Shown: piece by piece, positions 30,846 to 39,400 of the stretch | Layout of the letters: every line of letters starts with the position of its first letter | How positions within the stretch are numbered: the stretch's first letter is position 1 | From: CAYRPN01 sp964426135 | GTDB taxonomy: Bacteria > Planctomycetota > Phycisphaerae > Phycisphaerales > Phycisphaeraceae | NCBI GenBank assembly: GCA_964426135.1 | Contig: CAYRPN010000037.1 | Span: 1 to 45,795, forward strand | Reading direction: 5' to 3' | DNA length: 45,795 bases | The notes under the pieces: model-generated | Database searches by the model: none | The model's input: only the letters and a program-made list of their open reading frames with translations | Told to the model about the DNA's origin: nothing | Program-made: the position numbers and the translations under genes

Positions 30846-31010
30846 TCCGGCTCTGCCGGCTTAGATTCTGACCCTGCAATTTCTACGCGCGGCGCACAGA
30901 ACTTCTTATCCCTCTACCCTTGGCCCTCTACCCTTGGCCCTTCCGGCTTGGCCGGCTTAGGGAGGGGAATCGAAAACGGCCAAGTCGGGAAGTCATTTCG
31001 GTCACGATCC

Positions 31011-31190
31011 TTAGTACAGCGTTTCATTGAAAAGGGTGCAATCCCCGGGTGGCTGGGGCTGAGGCTCGGCGAAGCCCCGGCGGAACAAGGTGCAGGGTCA
31101 TCCGGGCCGGGGCTTACGCGGACTCCAGCCCCAGCCACCCAATTCTCCGATTCCCCTATTCGATCCCTCTATTGTGAAACGTTGTACTTA
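31011..31190. repeat. Nested palindromic element with terminal inverted repeats
   Basis: The ends TTAGTACAGCGTTTCA (31011) and TGAAACGTTGTACTTA (complement, to 31190) form an imperfect terminal inverted repeat. Within it, 31047-31081 (GGGTGGCTGGGGCTGAGGCT onwards) and 31106-31140 are a 35-bp inverted pair with few mismatches. There is no coding potential. It is organised like the element at 22978-23137. Confidence 0.75.
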
Positions 31191-31208
31191 GATTGTTCCG
31201 ACTGCGGT

Positions 31209-31400
31209 TCAGACGCGAGCGCGGCGGCCGCGAATGCCCAGGCCCAGCAGGCCCATCATCGCCGAGGCGGGTTCGGGGATCAGCGCTGCACCTGATCCGA
31301 AACTCAGGTCGGAAACGGGTTCGCCCGACTCCGGAATCTTCGGGTTTGAAAGGAAAGGGGGCCCGCAGGCCGAGGTGCAGGGATTGCAACCTGAACGCAC
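31209..31400 (-). pseudogene. Remnant of a PEP-CTERM sorted protein
   Basis: A 63-residue minus-strand frame ending IPEPASAMMGLLGLGIRGRR-ARV. It looks like a PEP-CTERM sorting tail: a PEP motif, a short hydrophobic stretch and a terminal Arg cluster. The preceding 40 residues show no secreted domain and there is no signal peptide. The most likely reading is the 3' end of a former exported protein whose body was lost in the repeat-rich region. The hydrophobic stretch is short, so a chance match is possible. Confidence 0.45.
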
Positions 31401-31425
31401 CGGCCCGTGCCGACGTATGCAGACC

Positions 31426-31455
31426 CTGACGAAAACACTGCTTTTCTGCTACACT
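31426..31455 (+). promoter_or_regulatory. Possible sigma70-type promoter of the secreted 306-residue protein
   Basis: CTGACG at 31426 and TACACT at 31450 with an 18-bp spacer. The -10 box ends 40 bp before the ATG at 31496. GGAG at 31486-31489, 6 nt before the ATG, serves as ribosome binding site. This is a match by eye only. Confidence 0.4.
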
Positions 31456-31495
31456 TGCCGATCTGCTACCGTTTCCCCGCAACCTGGAGAATCCC

Positions 31496-32416
31496 ATGAC
31501 GATTCGCAATGTGTTCCCGGCTTTTACCTGCGTGCTGGCGATCGGCGCGCTCTTCGCCTCCGCCGGCAACGCCGCCGCCGCCGCGGTCGAGGCGAAGATC
31601 GAACTGCCCCTGGTCCGCTGCATCAAGGCCGCCACCCCCGGCGATGGCAAGAGCGATGAGCTCTATTTCCTCGTCGACGGCGTTGCCAAAGGCGCGGCCG
31701 TCGCAGCGCAGGTTCCCGAAGGCAAGACCCTGAAAATCAGCCCGAAGGAATCGCCCGTCCATCCGAAGGCGCCCGTGACCATCTGGTCCGGCAAGCTGGA
31801 AGAAGGCGAGTTCGTGGCCGTCACGGTTTCCGCTTTCGTCGGCGGCAAGATCGACGACGCGCAGCGCAAGGCTTATTTCGCCAAGCGCGCTGAAGCCAAT
31901 AAGAAGGTCGAAGCCCTGGCCGGCAAGGCACTGGACGAGAAGGGCGCCGAGGCTGCCCGCAAGGCGCTCAACACCGCCAGCCGCGGCTTCTTCACCGCCA
32001 TCGCCGACCTGTTCCCCAAGGGCAAGGCCGACGCCCATCTGGGCGCGTTCGATGTCATCGTGGCGAATGTCGGCGGCAAGCTCGTCAAGCGCGTCTGCCC
32101 GACCGGCCTGCTCGCCGGCGAACACTACGGCACCGGCGTCAAGCGCTACACCAAGATCAAGTACACGCTGGAGAACGTCATCGTCAAGGACGCCGCCGGC
32201 CAGTTCTACGAAAAACAGGAAGCGCCCGTCTCCGACTCCGAAGAGGAAATCCGCGTCAAGATGCTCGAGACCGTGAAGACCGACGACGGCAAGCACGTGA
32301 CCGATTACCTGATCGACGTGCGCGTCACCGCCGACGGCAAAGCCGCCAAGTGGATGCTCAACGGCGACCATCCCGGCCCCACCATCATTCACGACTATTT
32401 CGACTGGGCGGAATGA
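31496..32416 (+). CDS. Secreted protein of unknown function
   Basis: A 306-residue protein with a clear signal peptide (about 1-29, ending ASAGNAAAAA). I do not recognise a family. The mature part has about three segments: a beta-rich start with Val/Asp/Gly turns (ELYFLVDGVAK, VTIWSGKLEEGEFVAVTV), a helical Lys/Ala-rich middle (about 125-180, KAYFAKRAEANKKVEALAGKA quoted loosely), and a beta-rich end with Tyr/Lys strands (GVKRYTKIKYTLENVIVKD). A single Cys in the first mature segment and one in RVCPTG could form a disulfide. It has a good ribosome binding site, a possible promoter and its own terminator, so it is probably a well-expressed single gene. Confidence 0.8.
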   Translation: MTIRNVFPAFTCVLAIGALFASAGNAAAAAVEAKIELPLVRCIKAATPGDGKSDELYFLVDGVAKGAAVAAQVPEGKTLKISPKESPVHPKAPVTIWSGKLEEGEFVAVTVSAFVGGKIDDAQRKAYFAKRAEANKKVEALAGKALDEKGAEAARKALNTASRGFFTAIADLFPKGKADAHLGAFDVIVANVGGKLVKRVCPTGLLAGEHYGTGVKRYTKIKYTLENVIVKDAAGQFYEKQEAPVSDSEEEIRVKMLETVKTDDGKHVTDYLIDVRVTADGKAAKWMLNGDHPGPTIIHDYFDWAE

Positions 32417-32481
32417 GGGGACAGGAGGCAGGGGACAAGGGACAGGAGACAGCCTGGTCAATTGAATTGTTGAACCATTAG

Positions 32482-32515
32482 CCCTCGGCTCTGCCGGGGG
32501 TTTCTTTTTTTATTT
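32482..32515 (+). terminator. Rho-independent terminator of the secreted protein gene
   Basis: The stem CCCTCGGC-TCT-GCCGGGGG is followed by TTTCTTTTTTT on the plus strand, about 65 bp after the stop at 32416. Confidence 0.8.
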
Positions 32516-32536
32516 GTTCTTGCGAGAGCCAACGCA

Positions 32537-32720
32537 TTGTCAGAGCCGGAGTCTGTGACTCCGGTCGTTTTGAAGCGGCTCAACGCCGCTTCAAAACGAG
32601 CTTGCGCCTTGGATACTTCGTGGAGCGTGAGACCGCCGCGCCGGGATTCGCCTCGTCGGGATCGAAGGTTTCTCGCTGTTCGGAGAAGCGGAGTCACAGA
32701 CTCCGGCTCTGACGAGGCGC
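32537..32720. repeat. Dispersed CCGGAGTC hairpin repeats and a GCGGC palindrome
   Basis: In the 340-bp gap before the DJ-1 gene. CAGAGCCGGAGTCTGTGACT at 32540 and CGGAGTCACAGACTCCGGCT at 32689 are inverted copies of the hairpin in the 55-bp repeat at 21-130. Between them lies the palindrome TTTTGAAGCGGC-tcaac-GCCGCTTCAAAA (about 32568-32597), a relative of AGCGGCATTGAGCCGCTTCA at position 1. No gene was seen. Confidence 0.8.
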
Positions 32721-32756
32721 TCGCCGCGCTCAGCGCAGCGAACTTCGCGACATTCC

Positions 32757-33281
32757 TCACTTCGCCAGCACCGACAGAATGCCCTTGAGGAACAGCGGCA
32801 GATCGGACGGGCGCCTGCTGCTCACGTGGTTGCGATCCACGACCACGGGCTGATCGACCCAGATGGCGCCGGCGTTGGTCAAGTCGTCCTTCAGTGCGGG
32901 CGTGCTGGTGTACTGATAGCCGCGCACGACCTTGGCGCTGATGTCGATCCAGGGGCCGTGGCAGATCGAAGCGATGAGCTTGTTCTGTTTCTCGAAATCG
33001 GCGACGAGCTGAAGCACCTTCGGATCGCGGCGGAGCTTGTCGGGCATCCAGCCGCCGGGGATCACGACGCCGTGAAAATCGCCGGCTTCCATTTCGGCGA
33101 TGTCGATGTCGCTGACGCTGGGGTAGCTGTGCTTGCCGTGGTAGGTTTTGCCGGCCGCCTGTCCGGCGATGGTGACATGGGCGCCGGCTTCCTCGAGGCG
33201 GAGCTTCGGGTACCAGAGTTCGAGGTCCTCGTAGTCGTCGCCGACGAAAGTGAGAATGCGTTTGCCGGTCAGGTCGGACAT
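32757..33281 (-). CDS. DJ-1/PfpI family protein
   Basis: A 174-residue cytoplasmic protein of the DJ-1/PfpI superfamily (class I glutamine amidotransferase-like fold), the group containing PfpI and YhbO, linked to stress protection and proposed to act on glyoxals or glycated molecules. It has the conserved Glu18 in DDYEDLE, GVVIPGGWMPDKLR, and the nucleophile Cys107 in ASICHGPW. GTRPSDLP-like SSRRPSDLP near the C-terminus matches the family end. The start at 33281 is chosen because AAAGGAG lies 7 nt upstream; the frame runs up to 33350. There is no operon partner. Confidence 0.93.
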   Translation of the reverse strand: MSDLTGKRILTFVGDDYEDLELWYPKLRLEEAGAHVTIAGQAAGKTYHGKHSYPSVSDIDIAEMEAGDFHGVVIPGGWMPDKLRRDPKVLQLVADFEKQNKLIASICHGPWIDISAKVVRGYQYTSTPALKDDLTNAGAIWVDQPVVVDRNHVSSRRPSDLPLFLKGILSVLAK

Positions 33282-33387
33282 GGGCGGCTCCTTTGTGGTG
33301 CGATGACCCAGGGTAGCGGAATCGGGTTCGGCGGCTCTTCGGTGAAACACCGGGCCGGGAAGGACGAATGGGGCGACGCAGGGATGA

Positions 33388-33416
33388 AAAAACCCCCCAT
33401 GAGCGGGAGGTTTTTC
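33388..33416 (-). terminator. Rho-independent terminator of tRNA-Ile
   Basis: On the minus strand: AAACCTCCCGC-tcat-GGGGGG-TTTTTT, immediately after the tRNA 3' end. Confidence 0.75.
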
Positions 33417-33419
33417 AAA

Positions 33420-33493
33420 TGGGCCTGGCGTGATTCGAACACGCGACCTCGCCGTTATCAGCGGCGCGCTCTGACCAACTGAGCTACAAGCCC
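33420..33493 (-). tRNA. tRNA-Ile (anticodon GAU)
   Basis: 74 nt on the minus strand from GGGCTTG at 33493 to CAGGCCC plus discriminator A at 33420. The anticodon stem CGCCG/CGGCG encloses CTGATAA, so the anticodon is GAU. The T arm is CGTG-TTCGAAT-CACG. CCA is not encoded. It is a stand-alone gene, outside an rRNA operon. Confidence 0.93.
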
Positions 33494-33601
33494 GACACAG
33501 GATTCTTCAATCGAAAACCCCGATTCCCCGTGAAACCGGACGTGTCAGATTAGGATCATGGCGGGAAAACGTCAAGCGGACGGCGGCGGCGGGTGCGGCA
33601 A

Positions 33602-33795
33602 GGGGTGCGTGACATCTAATGCGGGCCGAATCAAACTCCCCTCCCTCTTAGGGAGGGGCAGGGGGAGGGTCGGGCCGACGGACTCCTTGGGGCTCCAGTT
33701 CAAATACAGACACAAGGAAGCAGTTCGCCCGACCCTCCCCTAACCCCTCCCTAAGAGGGAGGGGAATTCGACCCGCATAAGGTGTCACGCACCCT
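33602..33795. repeat. Inverted pair with about 70-bp arms (CCCCTCCCT type)
   Basis: Left arm 33602-33673 (GGGGTGCGTGACATCTAATG, then a CCCCTCCCTCTTAGGGAGGGG hairpin region and GGGAGGGTCGGG) and right arm 33727-33795, its near complement ending GGTGTCACGCACCC. The loop is about 53 bp. The gap 33494-34171 holds this and two more elements and no gene. Confidence 0.85.
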
Positions 33796-33800
33796 GCGGC

Positions 33801-33999
33801 AAGGGTGTGCCAATTTTTCCGGCGACGGTGGATCGGCCCCCTCGCCCCCGGCTCTGCGGGGGAGAGGGTTGGGGTGAGGGGGTTTGCGATGTCGAGCGAC
33901 AAATGGACGCCCAAGGTTCACCGTCCCCCTCACCCTAGCCCTCTCCCCCAGCAGACTGGGGGAGAGGGGACCAAGCCCCCGGAAAATTGGGCACACCCG
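33801..33999. repeat. Inverted pair with about 80-bp arms (CCCTCTCC type)
   Basis: Left arm 33803-33881 opens GGGTGTGCCAATTTTTCCGG and contains a CTCGCCCCCGG hairpin then GGGTGAGGGGG; the right arm 33924-33999 mirrors it and ends CCGGAAAATTGGGCACACCC. The loop is about 42 bp. It belongs to the same family as 19409-19606. Confidence 0.85.
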
Positions 34000-34002
34000 T
34001 GC

Positions 34003-34118
34003 GGCAATCGCATTTGGGCTTTGACGGGAGGGCGAGGCTCCTGCCGAGCCGCGATAAAGCTTGGGCTCTCAGTGTTTCGCGGCTCGGCAGGAGCCTCGCC
34101 CTCCCATATGCGATTGCC
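34003..34118. repeat. Nested palindrome (GGAGGGCGAGGCTCCTGCC type)
   Basis: The ends GGCAATCGCAT (34003) and ATGCGATTGCC (34108-34118) are inverted, enclosing a second pair, 34026-34054 (GGGAGGGCGAGGCTCCTGCC onwards) and 34077-34105, with almost perfect complementarity over 29 bp. It directly abuts the previous element. Confidence 0.88.
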
Positions 34119-34171
34119 ACGCCCGCCGCGAAGTAGAACCGCACTCGTCGCTGCCGGTCTACAGTTCAACC

Positions 34172-34456
34172 ATGAAACGCTACACCATTCATTTCGCCGG
34201 TCATGTTCAGGGCGTCGGGTTCCGTTACACCGTGCGGAACGTCGCGATGGGATTTCCGGTGGCGGGGTTCGTGCGGAATCTGTCCGATGGCCGCGTGCAG
34301 GTTGTCGCGGAGGGAGAGGACGCGGTACTGAAAGCCTTCGTCGAAGGCATCCTCGAAGCCATGCGAGGCTACATCGATGACCACAAGATCGAACAGGGTG
34401 AAGCCACCGGCGAGTTCGGCTCACCGGTCGCCGGCGGGCTGACGATTCGGCGGTGA
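34172..34456 (+). CDS. acyP: Acylphosphatase
   Basis: A 94-residue cytoplasmic enzyme hydrolysing acyl phosphates such as carbamoyl or 1,3-bisphosphoglyceryl phosphate. The signature GHVQGVGFRYTVR gives the phosphate loop and catalytic Arg18; GFVRNLSDGRVQVVAEG gives catalytic Asn36. The length is normal for the family. The start at 34172 (MKRYTIHF) matches the usual N-terminus. It is flanked on both sides by palindromic elements and has no operon partner. Confidence 0.95.
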   Translation: MKRYTIHFAGHVQGVGFRYTVRNVAMGFPVAGFVRNLSDGRVQVVAEGEDAVLKAFVEGILEAMRGYIDDHKIEQGEATGEFGSPVAGGLTIRR

Positions 34457-34510
34457 CGGCGGTTAGGAACGAGGCCGAAATACCCTTCCGATTTTCACTC
34501 AGCAGTTCGA

Positions 34511-34620
34511 GCCAGAATTGATGAGGAAATGAGGAAACGAGGAAAGCAGGAACAGAAGAAATTCAGGCCACTCTTTTCCTCGATTCCTCATTTCCTGCTT
34601 TCCTAATGAAAATTCTGGTT
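34511..34620. repeat. Inverted pair of GAGGAAA units
   Basis: GCCAGAATTGATGAGGAAAT onwards (34511-34552) faces a near complement (34574-34620, ending GAAAATTCTGGTT) across about 20 bp. The arms consist of GAGGAAA / GAGGAAACG units. It lies between acyP and the stop of the pseudopilin gene. Confidence 0.7.
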
Positions 34621-34653
34621 TCTGAATCCGGGAAGTTGCTTCGGCCCTAATCC

Positions 34654-35475
34654 TCACGGCACGGTCACGACCCTCGGCTGAAAGCTCTTGTGCCAGCGCA
34701 ACTGCCAGAGTCCTTCGAGCGTGACCTTGCGGGCGGAGCCGTCGACGAGCACGACGTTGATGCCGCTGTCGTGGCGATCGATGGTCCACCGGCCCATGAA
34801 GTAACCGATCTCGTGCACGAACAGGCCGGTGTAAAGATTGGGCGGCGGCCCGGTCGCGGGATTGGGCGGCGGGAAGTCCACATCATCAGGCCAGCCGCCG
34901 ACCCAGTTGGAATCGCCGTAGAGCGGGGTGGCGGAGGGCGAGGGCACATCGTGGAAGCTGGCGAAGAAGTCGCCGTCGGGAAAGCGGAAGTCGGCGTCGT
35001 ACTCGGCGTACTTCGGATACATCCAGAGATTGGCCCCGTAGGCGCCCTGCCCGCCGCCGCCCCACGACCAGAGGTGGTCGATGTTGCCCGGCGCGCTGAC
35101 CGGGTCCTGCCTCGCCTCGGGGCAGGCGAGCACGCTCATGGGCGCGAATCGCCACTGACCAAGATTGGAATTAGTTCGGTACTTGTCATCGCCGAGGTAG
35201 CTGGCCAGGGAGTGATGCCAGTAGTTGCCGAACCCGTGCGACAGGTTCTTGGTCCTGCCCGCGTTGCTGTCGCTGTAGTTGATCTGCGCCTGCTGGAGCT
35301 GACGCTGGTTGGACAGGCACTCGATGGCTCGCGCGGCTTTCCTGGATTTGCCCAGCCCCGGCAACAGCATGCCGATCAGCAGGGTGATCAGGCTGACGAC
35401 GACGAGCAGTTCGACAAGCGTGAACGCGCCGACGTCGAGGGAAAGTGCTGACGTGATGATTCGCCGGTGACGCAT
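34654..35475 (-). CDS. Pseudopilin-type protein with H-X9-DG motif
   Basis: A 273-residue exported protein with a type IV pilin/type II secretion class III leader: AFTLVELLVVVSLITLLIGM (about 17-36), with cleavage by prepilin peptidase expected before Phe and the conserved Glu5 of the mature form. HDSGINVVLVDG near 240 is the H-X9-DG signature seen in the large planctomycete pseudopilin families. The middle is Trp/Gly/Pro-rich and variable. These proteins are present in dozens of copies in planctomycete genomes; their individual role is unknown. No secretion-system genes are next to it. Confidence 0.9.
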   Translation of the reverse strand: MRHRRIITSALSLDVGAFTLVELLVVVSLITLLIGMLLPGLGKSRKAARAIECLSNQRQLQQAQINYSDSNAGRTKNLSHGFGNYWHHSLASYLGDDKYRTNSNLGQWRFAPMSVLACPEARQDPVSAPGNIDHLWSWGGGGQGAYGANLWMYPKYAEYDADFRFPDGDFFASFHDVPSPSATPLYGDSNWVGGWPDDVDFPPPNPATGPPPNLYTGLFVHEIGYFMGRWTIDRHDSGINVVLVDGSARKVTLEGLWQLRWHKSFQPRVVTVP

Positions 35476-35573
35476 GCGGAAAACGGCCCGCGGGCGACCT
35501 TCCCATCATATCTCGGCACGATTGGCGGACGAATGTTGAAAGCGTCGCGCCTCGCGCATCGAACGGTCCGCCC

Positions 35574-36212
35574 TCACTTCTTCCCGAACGCCTCGACCTC
35601 TTCCTGGCTGATGCCCAGCCATTCCATCATGTGCTGGTCGTAGACCTTCATGTGATCGGGCCGGCTGAAGTCGAGGCGCAGTTCGTTGATGACCTTGGTG
35701 CCCTGGCGAATCCACTCCTGCCAGGTCTCGCGCGAGAACGAAGCCTGGATCAGTTCGCCGACGGGGCCGCGAAGAGGCGGGCGCTCCAGCCTCGTGCCGG
35801 GCTTGCCGCTGCGGCGGTCGATGATGGCCTTGGGGTCGTTGGGGTCGATCGCGGGCGCGGCGGTGGCGGTTGCGGCGACCTTCGGCACGGGCTGGCCCAG
35901 CTTCTGCAGCAGCGACTCCATCGCCTTCATCGGCATGACGTCGCCGCGCTGCGCCGCCTTGACGTAGCCGACGGTCAGCACCTCGGCGGCCTGTGCCTCG
36001 TGCCCGAGCTGGATCAGCACCTGGGCCCGCAGTTGATACGCCCGGCTCATCGTCGGATTTAGCCCGATCGCCGACGCCAGCGCACGGTCGGCCTCTTCGA
36101 GCCGGCCCGCCTCGCGGTACGCCGAGCCGAGGCTGAACCAGGACATGTCGTCCGGCACCTCGCGCGTCATCTTCTCCCACTGGGCAATGCGTTCGTTCAG
36201 GTTGGAATTCAT
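35574..36212 (-). CDS. TPR protein fused to a YggX-like (Fe(II)-trafficking) domain
   Basis: About 212 residues from the ATG at 36212 (MNSNLNERIAQW); starts at 36221 and 36236 are also possible and none has a clear Shine-Dalgarno site. Residues about 15-85 form two to three TPR helices (WFSLGSAYREAGRLEEADRA quoted, then SRAYQLRAQVLIQLGHEAQA). A Pro/Ala linker follows. The C-terminal 65 residues (GELIQASFSRETWQEWIRQG, TKVINELRLD, VYDQHMMEWL) resemble YggX, a small protein protecting Fe-S enzymes from oxidation (GKRI-x-S-x-EAW-x-QW, INE-x-xL). The N-terminal Cys of YggX is not present, so metal handling may differ. Fusion to TPR suggests a scaffolded partner interaction. Confidence 0.8.
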   Translation of the reverse strand: MNSNLNERIAQWEKMTREVPDDMSWFSLGSAYREAGRLEEADRALASAIGLNPTMSRAYQLRAQVLIQLGHEAQAAEVLTVGYVKAAQRGDVMPMKAMESLLQKLGQPVPKVAATATAAPAIDPNDPKAIIDRRSGKPGTRLERPPLRGPVGELIQASFSRETWQEWIRQGTKVINELRLDFSRPDHMKVYDQHMMEWLGISQEEVEAFGKK

Positions 36213-36296
36213 GGCAGCCATAGGATAGGGAGGCATGCAGAAGGAGGGAAATGAGGAGAGAGGTCGAAGGAGAGAAGTGGGGCACGAGGCATCGCG

Positions 36297-36406
36297 GTTA
36301 GCGGAAACGCCGAAGGCGTCTGGCGGTTGATCTTGGACTCACGTTCGGCAGCGCCAACGAAAGGGCAAGGTTCACTGTCCAGACGCCTGCGGCGTTTCCG
36401 CTAAAC
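36297..36406. repeat. Inverted pair of the GCGGAAACGCCG repeat
   Basis: Arms 36297-36323 (GTTAGCGGAAACGCCGAAGG onwards) and 36379-36406 match at about 26 of 28 positions across a 55-bp loop. The 278-bp gap between the TPR-YggX gene and addB holds only this and the presumed promoters. Confidence 0.85.
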
Positions 36407-36490
36407 ACGATGCGGCGGCATTCACCGACGCTCGTGAATGCGGATGTTCCCTTCCCTCCACGCTCCTCCATCCTTCCTTACAATCCCACC

Positions 36491-39400
36491 ATGTCGATTC
36501 GCCGGGAGTTCTTAGGCTGGGATGCCGCGTTCCTGCCGCGCTGCGTGGCGTGGCTGCGTGAGCGCCATGGCCAGGGGGATCGCCTCGATTTGTCGCGCGT
36601 GCTGGTTGTTTTGCCCGGCGCCCGTGCAGGTCGGCGGCTGCTGGAACTGCTCAGCGAACAGCCGTGCCTGCTCGTGCCGCCGAAGATCATCACGCTCGGC
36701 TCTTTGCCGGAGCATCTCTACTCACCGGCCGCGGTTCAGTTGGCGTCGGCGGCCGCGTCGTCGCCGGCGAGTGCGTTCTCCGTCGCCGACGATCTGACGT
36801 GCGCGCTGGCGCGGATGCACGGCCTGCGCCGCGCTCCCGTGGATGTCCTGTCGCGACTGGTGCCCAAGCCGCCGGAGGATGGCGATCTGCTCGAATGGCT
36901 GGCGCTGTCGCGCGAAGTGTCGGCCCTTCACGAAGCACTGGCGGGCGAAGGCGTTTCCTTCAGCGACGTGATCGCCAATGCAGGCGCGATGCTGCAGCCG
37001 GTCGAGCAGGAACGCTGGCAGGCGCTGGCGACGATGCATGACCAATATGAGCAGACGCTGGCGGCGCACGGCTTCATCGACCGGCACCAGGCCCGCGCTG
37101 CCGCGATTGCCGAAGAGCGCTGCCGATGCGAGGGACACATCGTGCTCGCGGCGTGCGCCGACCTGAATCGCGTGACCCGGCGGATGCTGGCGCAGGTGGA
37201 AGAACGTGCGACCGCGCTGATCTTCGCGCCCGACAGCGAAGCTGCCGCGTTCGATGACTTCGGCTGCGTGAATGTGGATCGGTGGTGCGAGCGGGCCATC
37301 GATGTGCGCGATGAACTGATTCAAGTCGTCGATCGTCCGCGCGACCAGGCATTCGCGGCATTGTGCGCCATCACGCCGCCAGAGCAACGCGCGGCCGACC
37401 AAGGCGCCGCCAAGGGCAGGGTCAAACGTGGCGGCGCCGCTGCAACGCAGCGGCAATTCGCTCGAAGCGATGATGCTCCCGCCGCGGCGAGCCTGCCGGC
37501 GCTCGATGAGATCACCGTCGGCCTGGGTGATGAAACCCTCGGACCGCTCATGCAGCGGACCTTCGAACTCGCCGGCCTGCCCGCACATCTGCCCGTGGGC
37601 AAGCCCATCGCCCAGAGCCGACCCGCCTTGCTGCTCGCCGGGCTGGCGGACTTCGCCTCGCGCCTGCGCATGGATGATTTCGCTGCCGTGCTGCGGCATC
37701 CCGATCTCGAACGGCACCTGCGCCGGGTTCTCGCCGCTGCCCATCGCGCTGACGAATCGCAGCCGGGCGCTGCGATTCAATCCTGGCTCACCCTGCTGGA
37801 TGACTACATCACCGAGCACCTGGGCGGCCGCACCGTCGGCAACTGGCTGGGCGATGCGGAACGTGCGGAGCACCTCAAGGCGGTGTACGACGCGGTGATG
37901 GCGCTCTTGCCGGGAGAGCTGGCGATCCGTCGGCCGCTGCCTGCCTGGTCGCAGCCGATCGCCGCGCTGCTGCGCACGGTTTACGAGCCGCGGCCGCTGG
38001 ATCCTCGCGAGCCGGCGGACAATGAACTGCTGCGTTCGCTTGGGGTCATGGGGGATTCGCTTCGATCGCAGGCGAAGCTGGATCCTGCCGACGCGATCAC
38101 GCCGCTGCTGACTTTCGCCGACGCGGTGAACCTGATGCTCGACCTCTTGCGGGACCAGCAGACGCCGCCGGCCGTCGCTCCGCAGGGCGCGGCTGTGGAA
38201 TTGCTCGGCTGGCTCGAACTTCCACTCGACGACGCGCCGAATCTCGTCATCACTGGTTTCAACGAACACCACATCCCGCAAAGCTCCACGTCCGACGCAT
38301 TCATTCCCGACAGCCTTCGCCGACAGTTGGGTCTTCTCGACAATCGGCGTCGACTGGCCCGCGACGCGGCGGCACTCACGGCGATCCTTCACAGCCGGCC
38401 GGGCGCGACGATGATCGCCGGGCGGCGCGGCGCCGATGACGAGCCGCTGAAGCCCAGCCGCCTGCTGTTGACGCTCGATGGCGAGGCGCTGGCGCAGCGG
38501 GTGCGGAAGTTCTATCCCGACGATCCTTCGCGTGAACACGTCGGCCCGGCGCCGGTGCTGCTGCCGTCCGGCGGGGTCAACCGCTTCACGATTCCGCTGC
38601 CGCGGCCCAGACCGGTGAATCGCCTGTCCGTCACCGCGTTTGCCGCTTACATTCACTGCCCGTTCCGGTTCTATCTGAAGCACGTGCTGCGACTGACGCA
38701 GGCGGACGACTGCGCGGTGGAGCTCGACGCGCTGCGGTTCGGCACCCTCGCGCACGACGTGCTTGCCGACTTCGGCCACAGTGAATACGCCGATGCCACC
38801 GACGCTGCCCGCATCGCGGCGTACCTTTCGGGCAGGCTCGATCTTCATGCGCGGAAGATGCTGGGGCCTGAGCCGACGGCTGCGGCCATGATCCAGATCG
38901 AGCAGCTTCGCGAGCGGCTCACCGCGTTTGCCCCGTGGCAGGCCACGCACGCGGCCGCGGGCTGGCGCATCGATGGGTCGCTGATCGAGCGGGAACTGTC
39001 GTGGGAGTTTGATCGCGCCGGCGGCAAGCTGCTCGTGAAAGGCCGGATCGACCGCATCGATCGTCGCGGCGATGAGCGGTTCATTCTGGATTACAAGACC
39101 GGCGACCAGGGCAAAACGCCCGAGCAGGTCCATCGCGCCGGCCACAAGGACTCGCGCGAATGGGTGGACCTGCAGTTGCCGCTGTATCGCTGGCTCTTCC
39201 GTTCGTTGAAGGAGGAGGGCAACATCAAGCTCGGGTACGTCCTGCTGCCGAAGAAGCGGGACGAGGCCGGTCTGTCGGAAGCGGAGTGGTCGGCGGATGA
39301 GTTGAAACTCGCCGACGTCAGGATCAACGAGGTGATCGACGCGATCCGCGCCGGCCGGTTCTGGCCGCCGCGCGAGCCGCTGAACAGCCGGGATGTCGAT

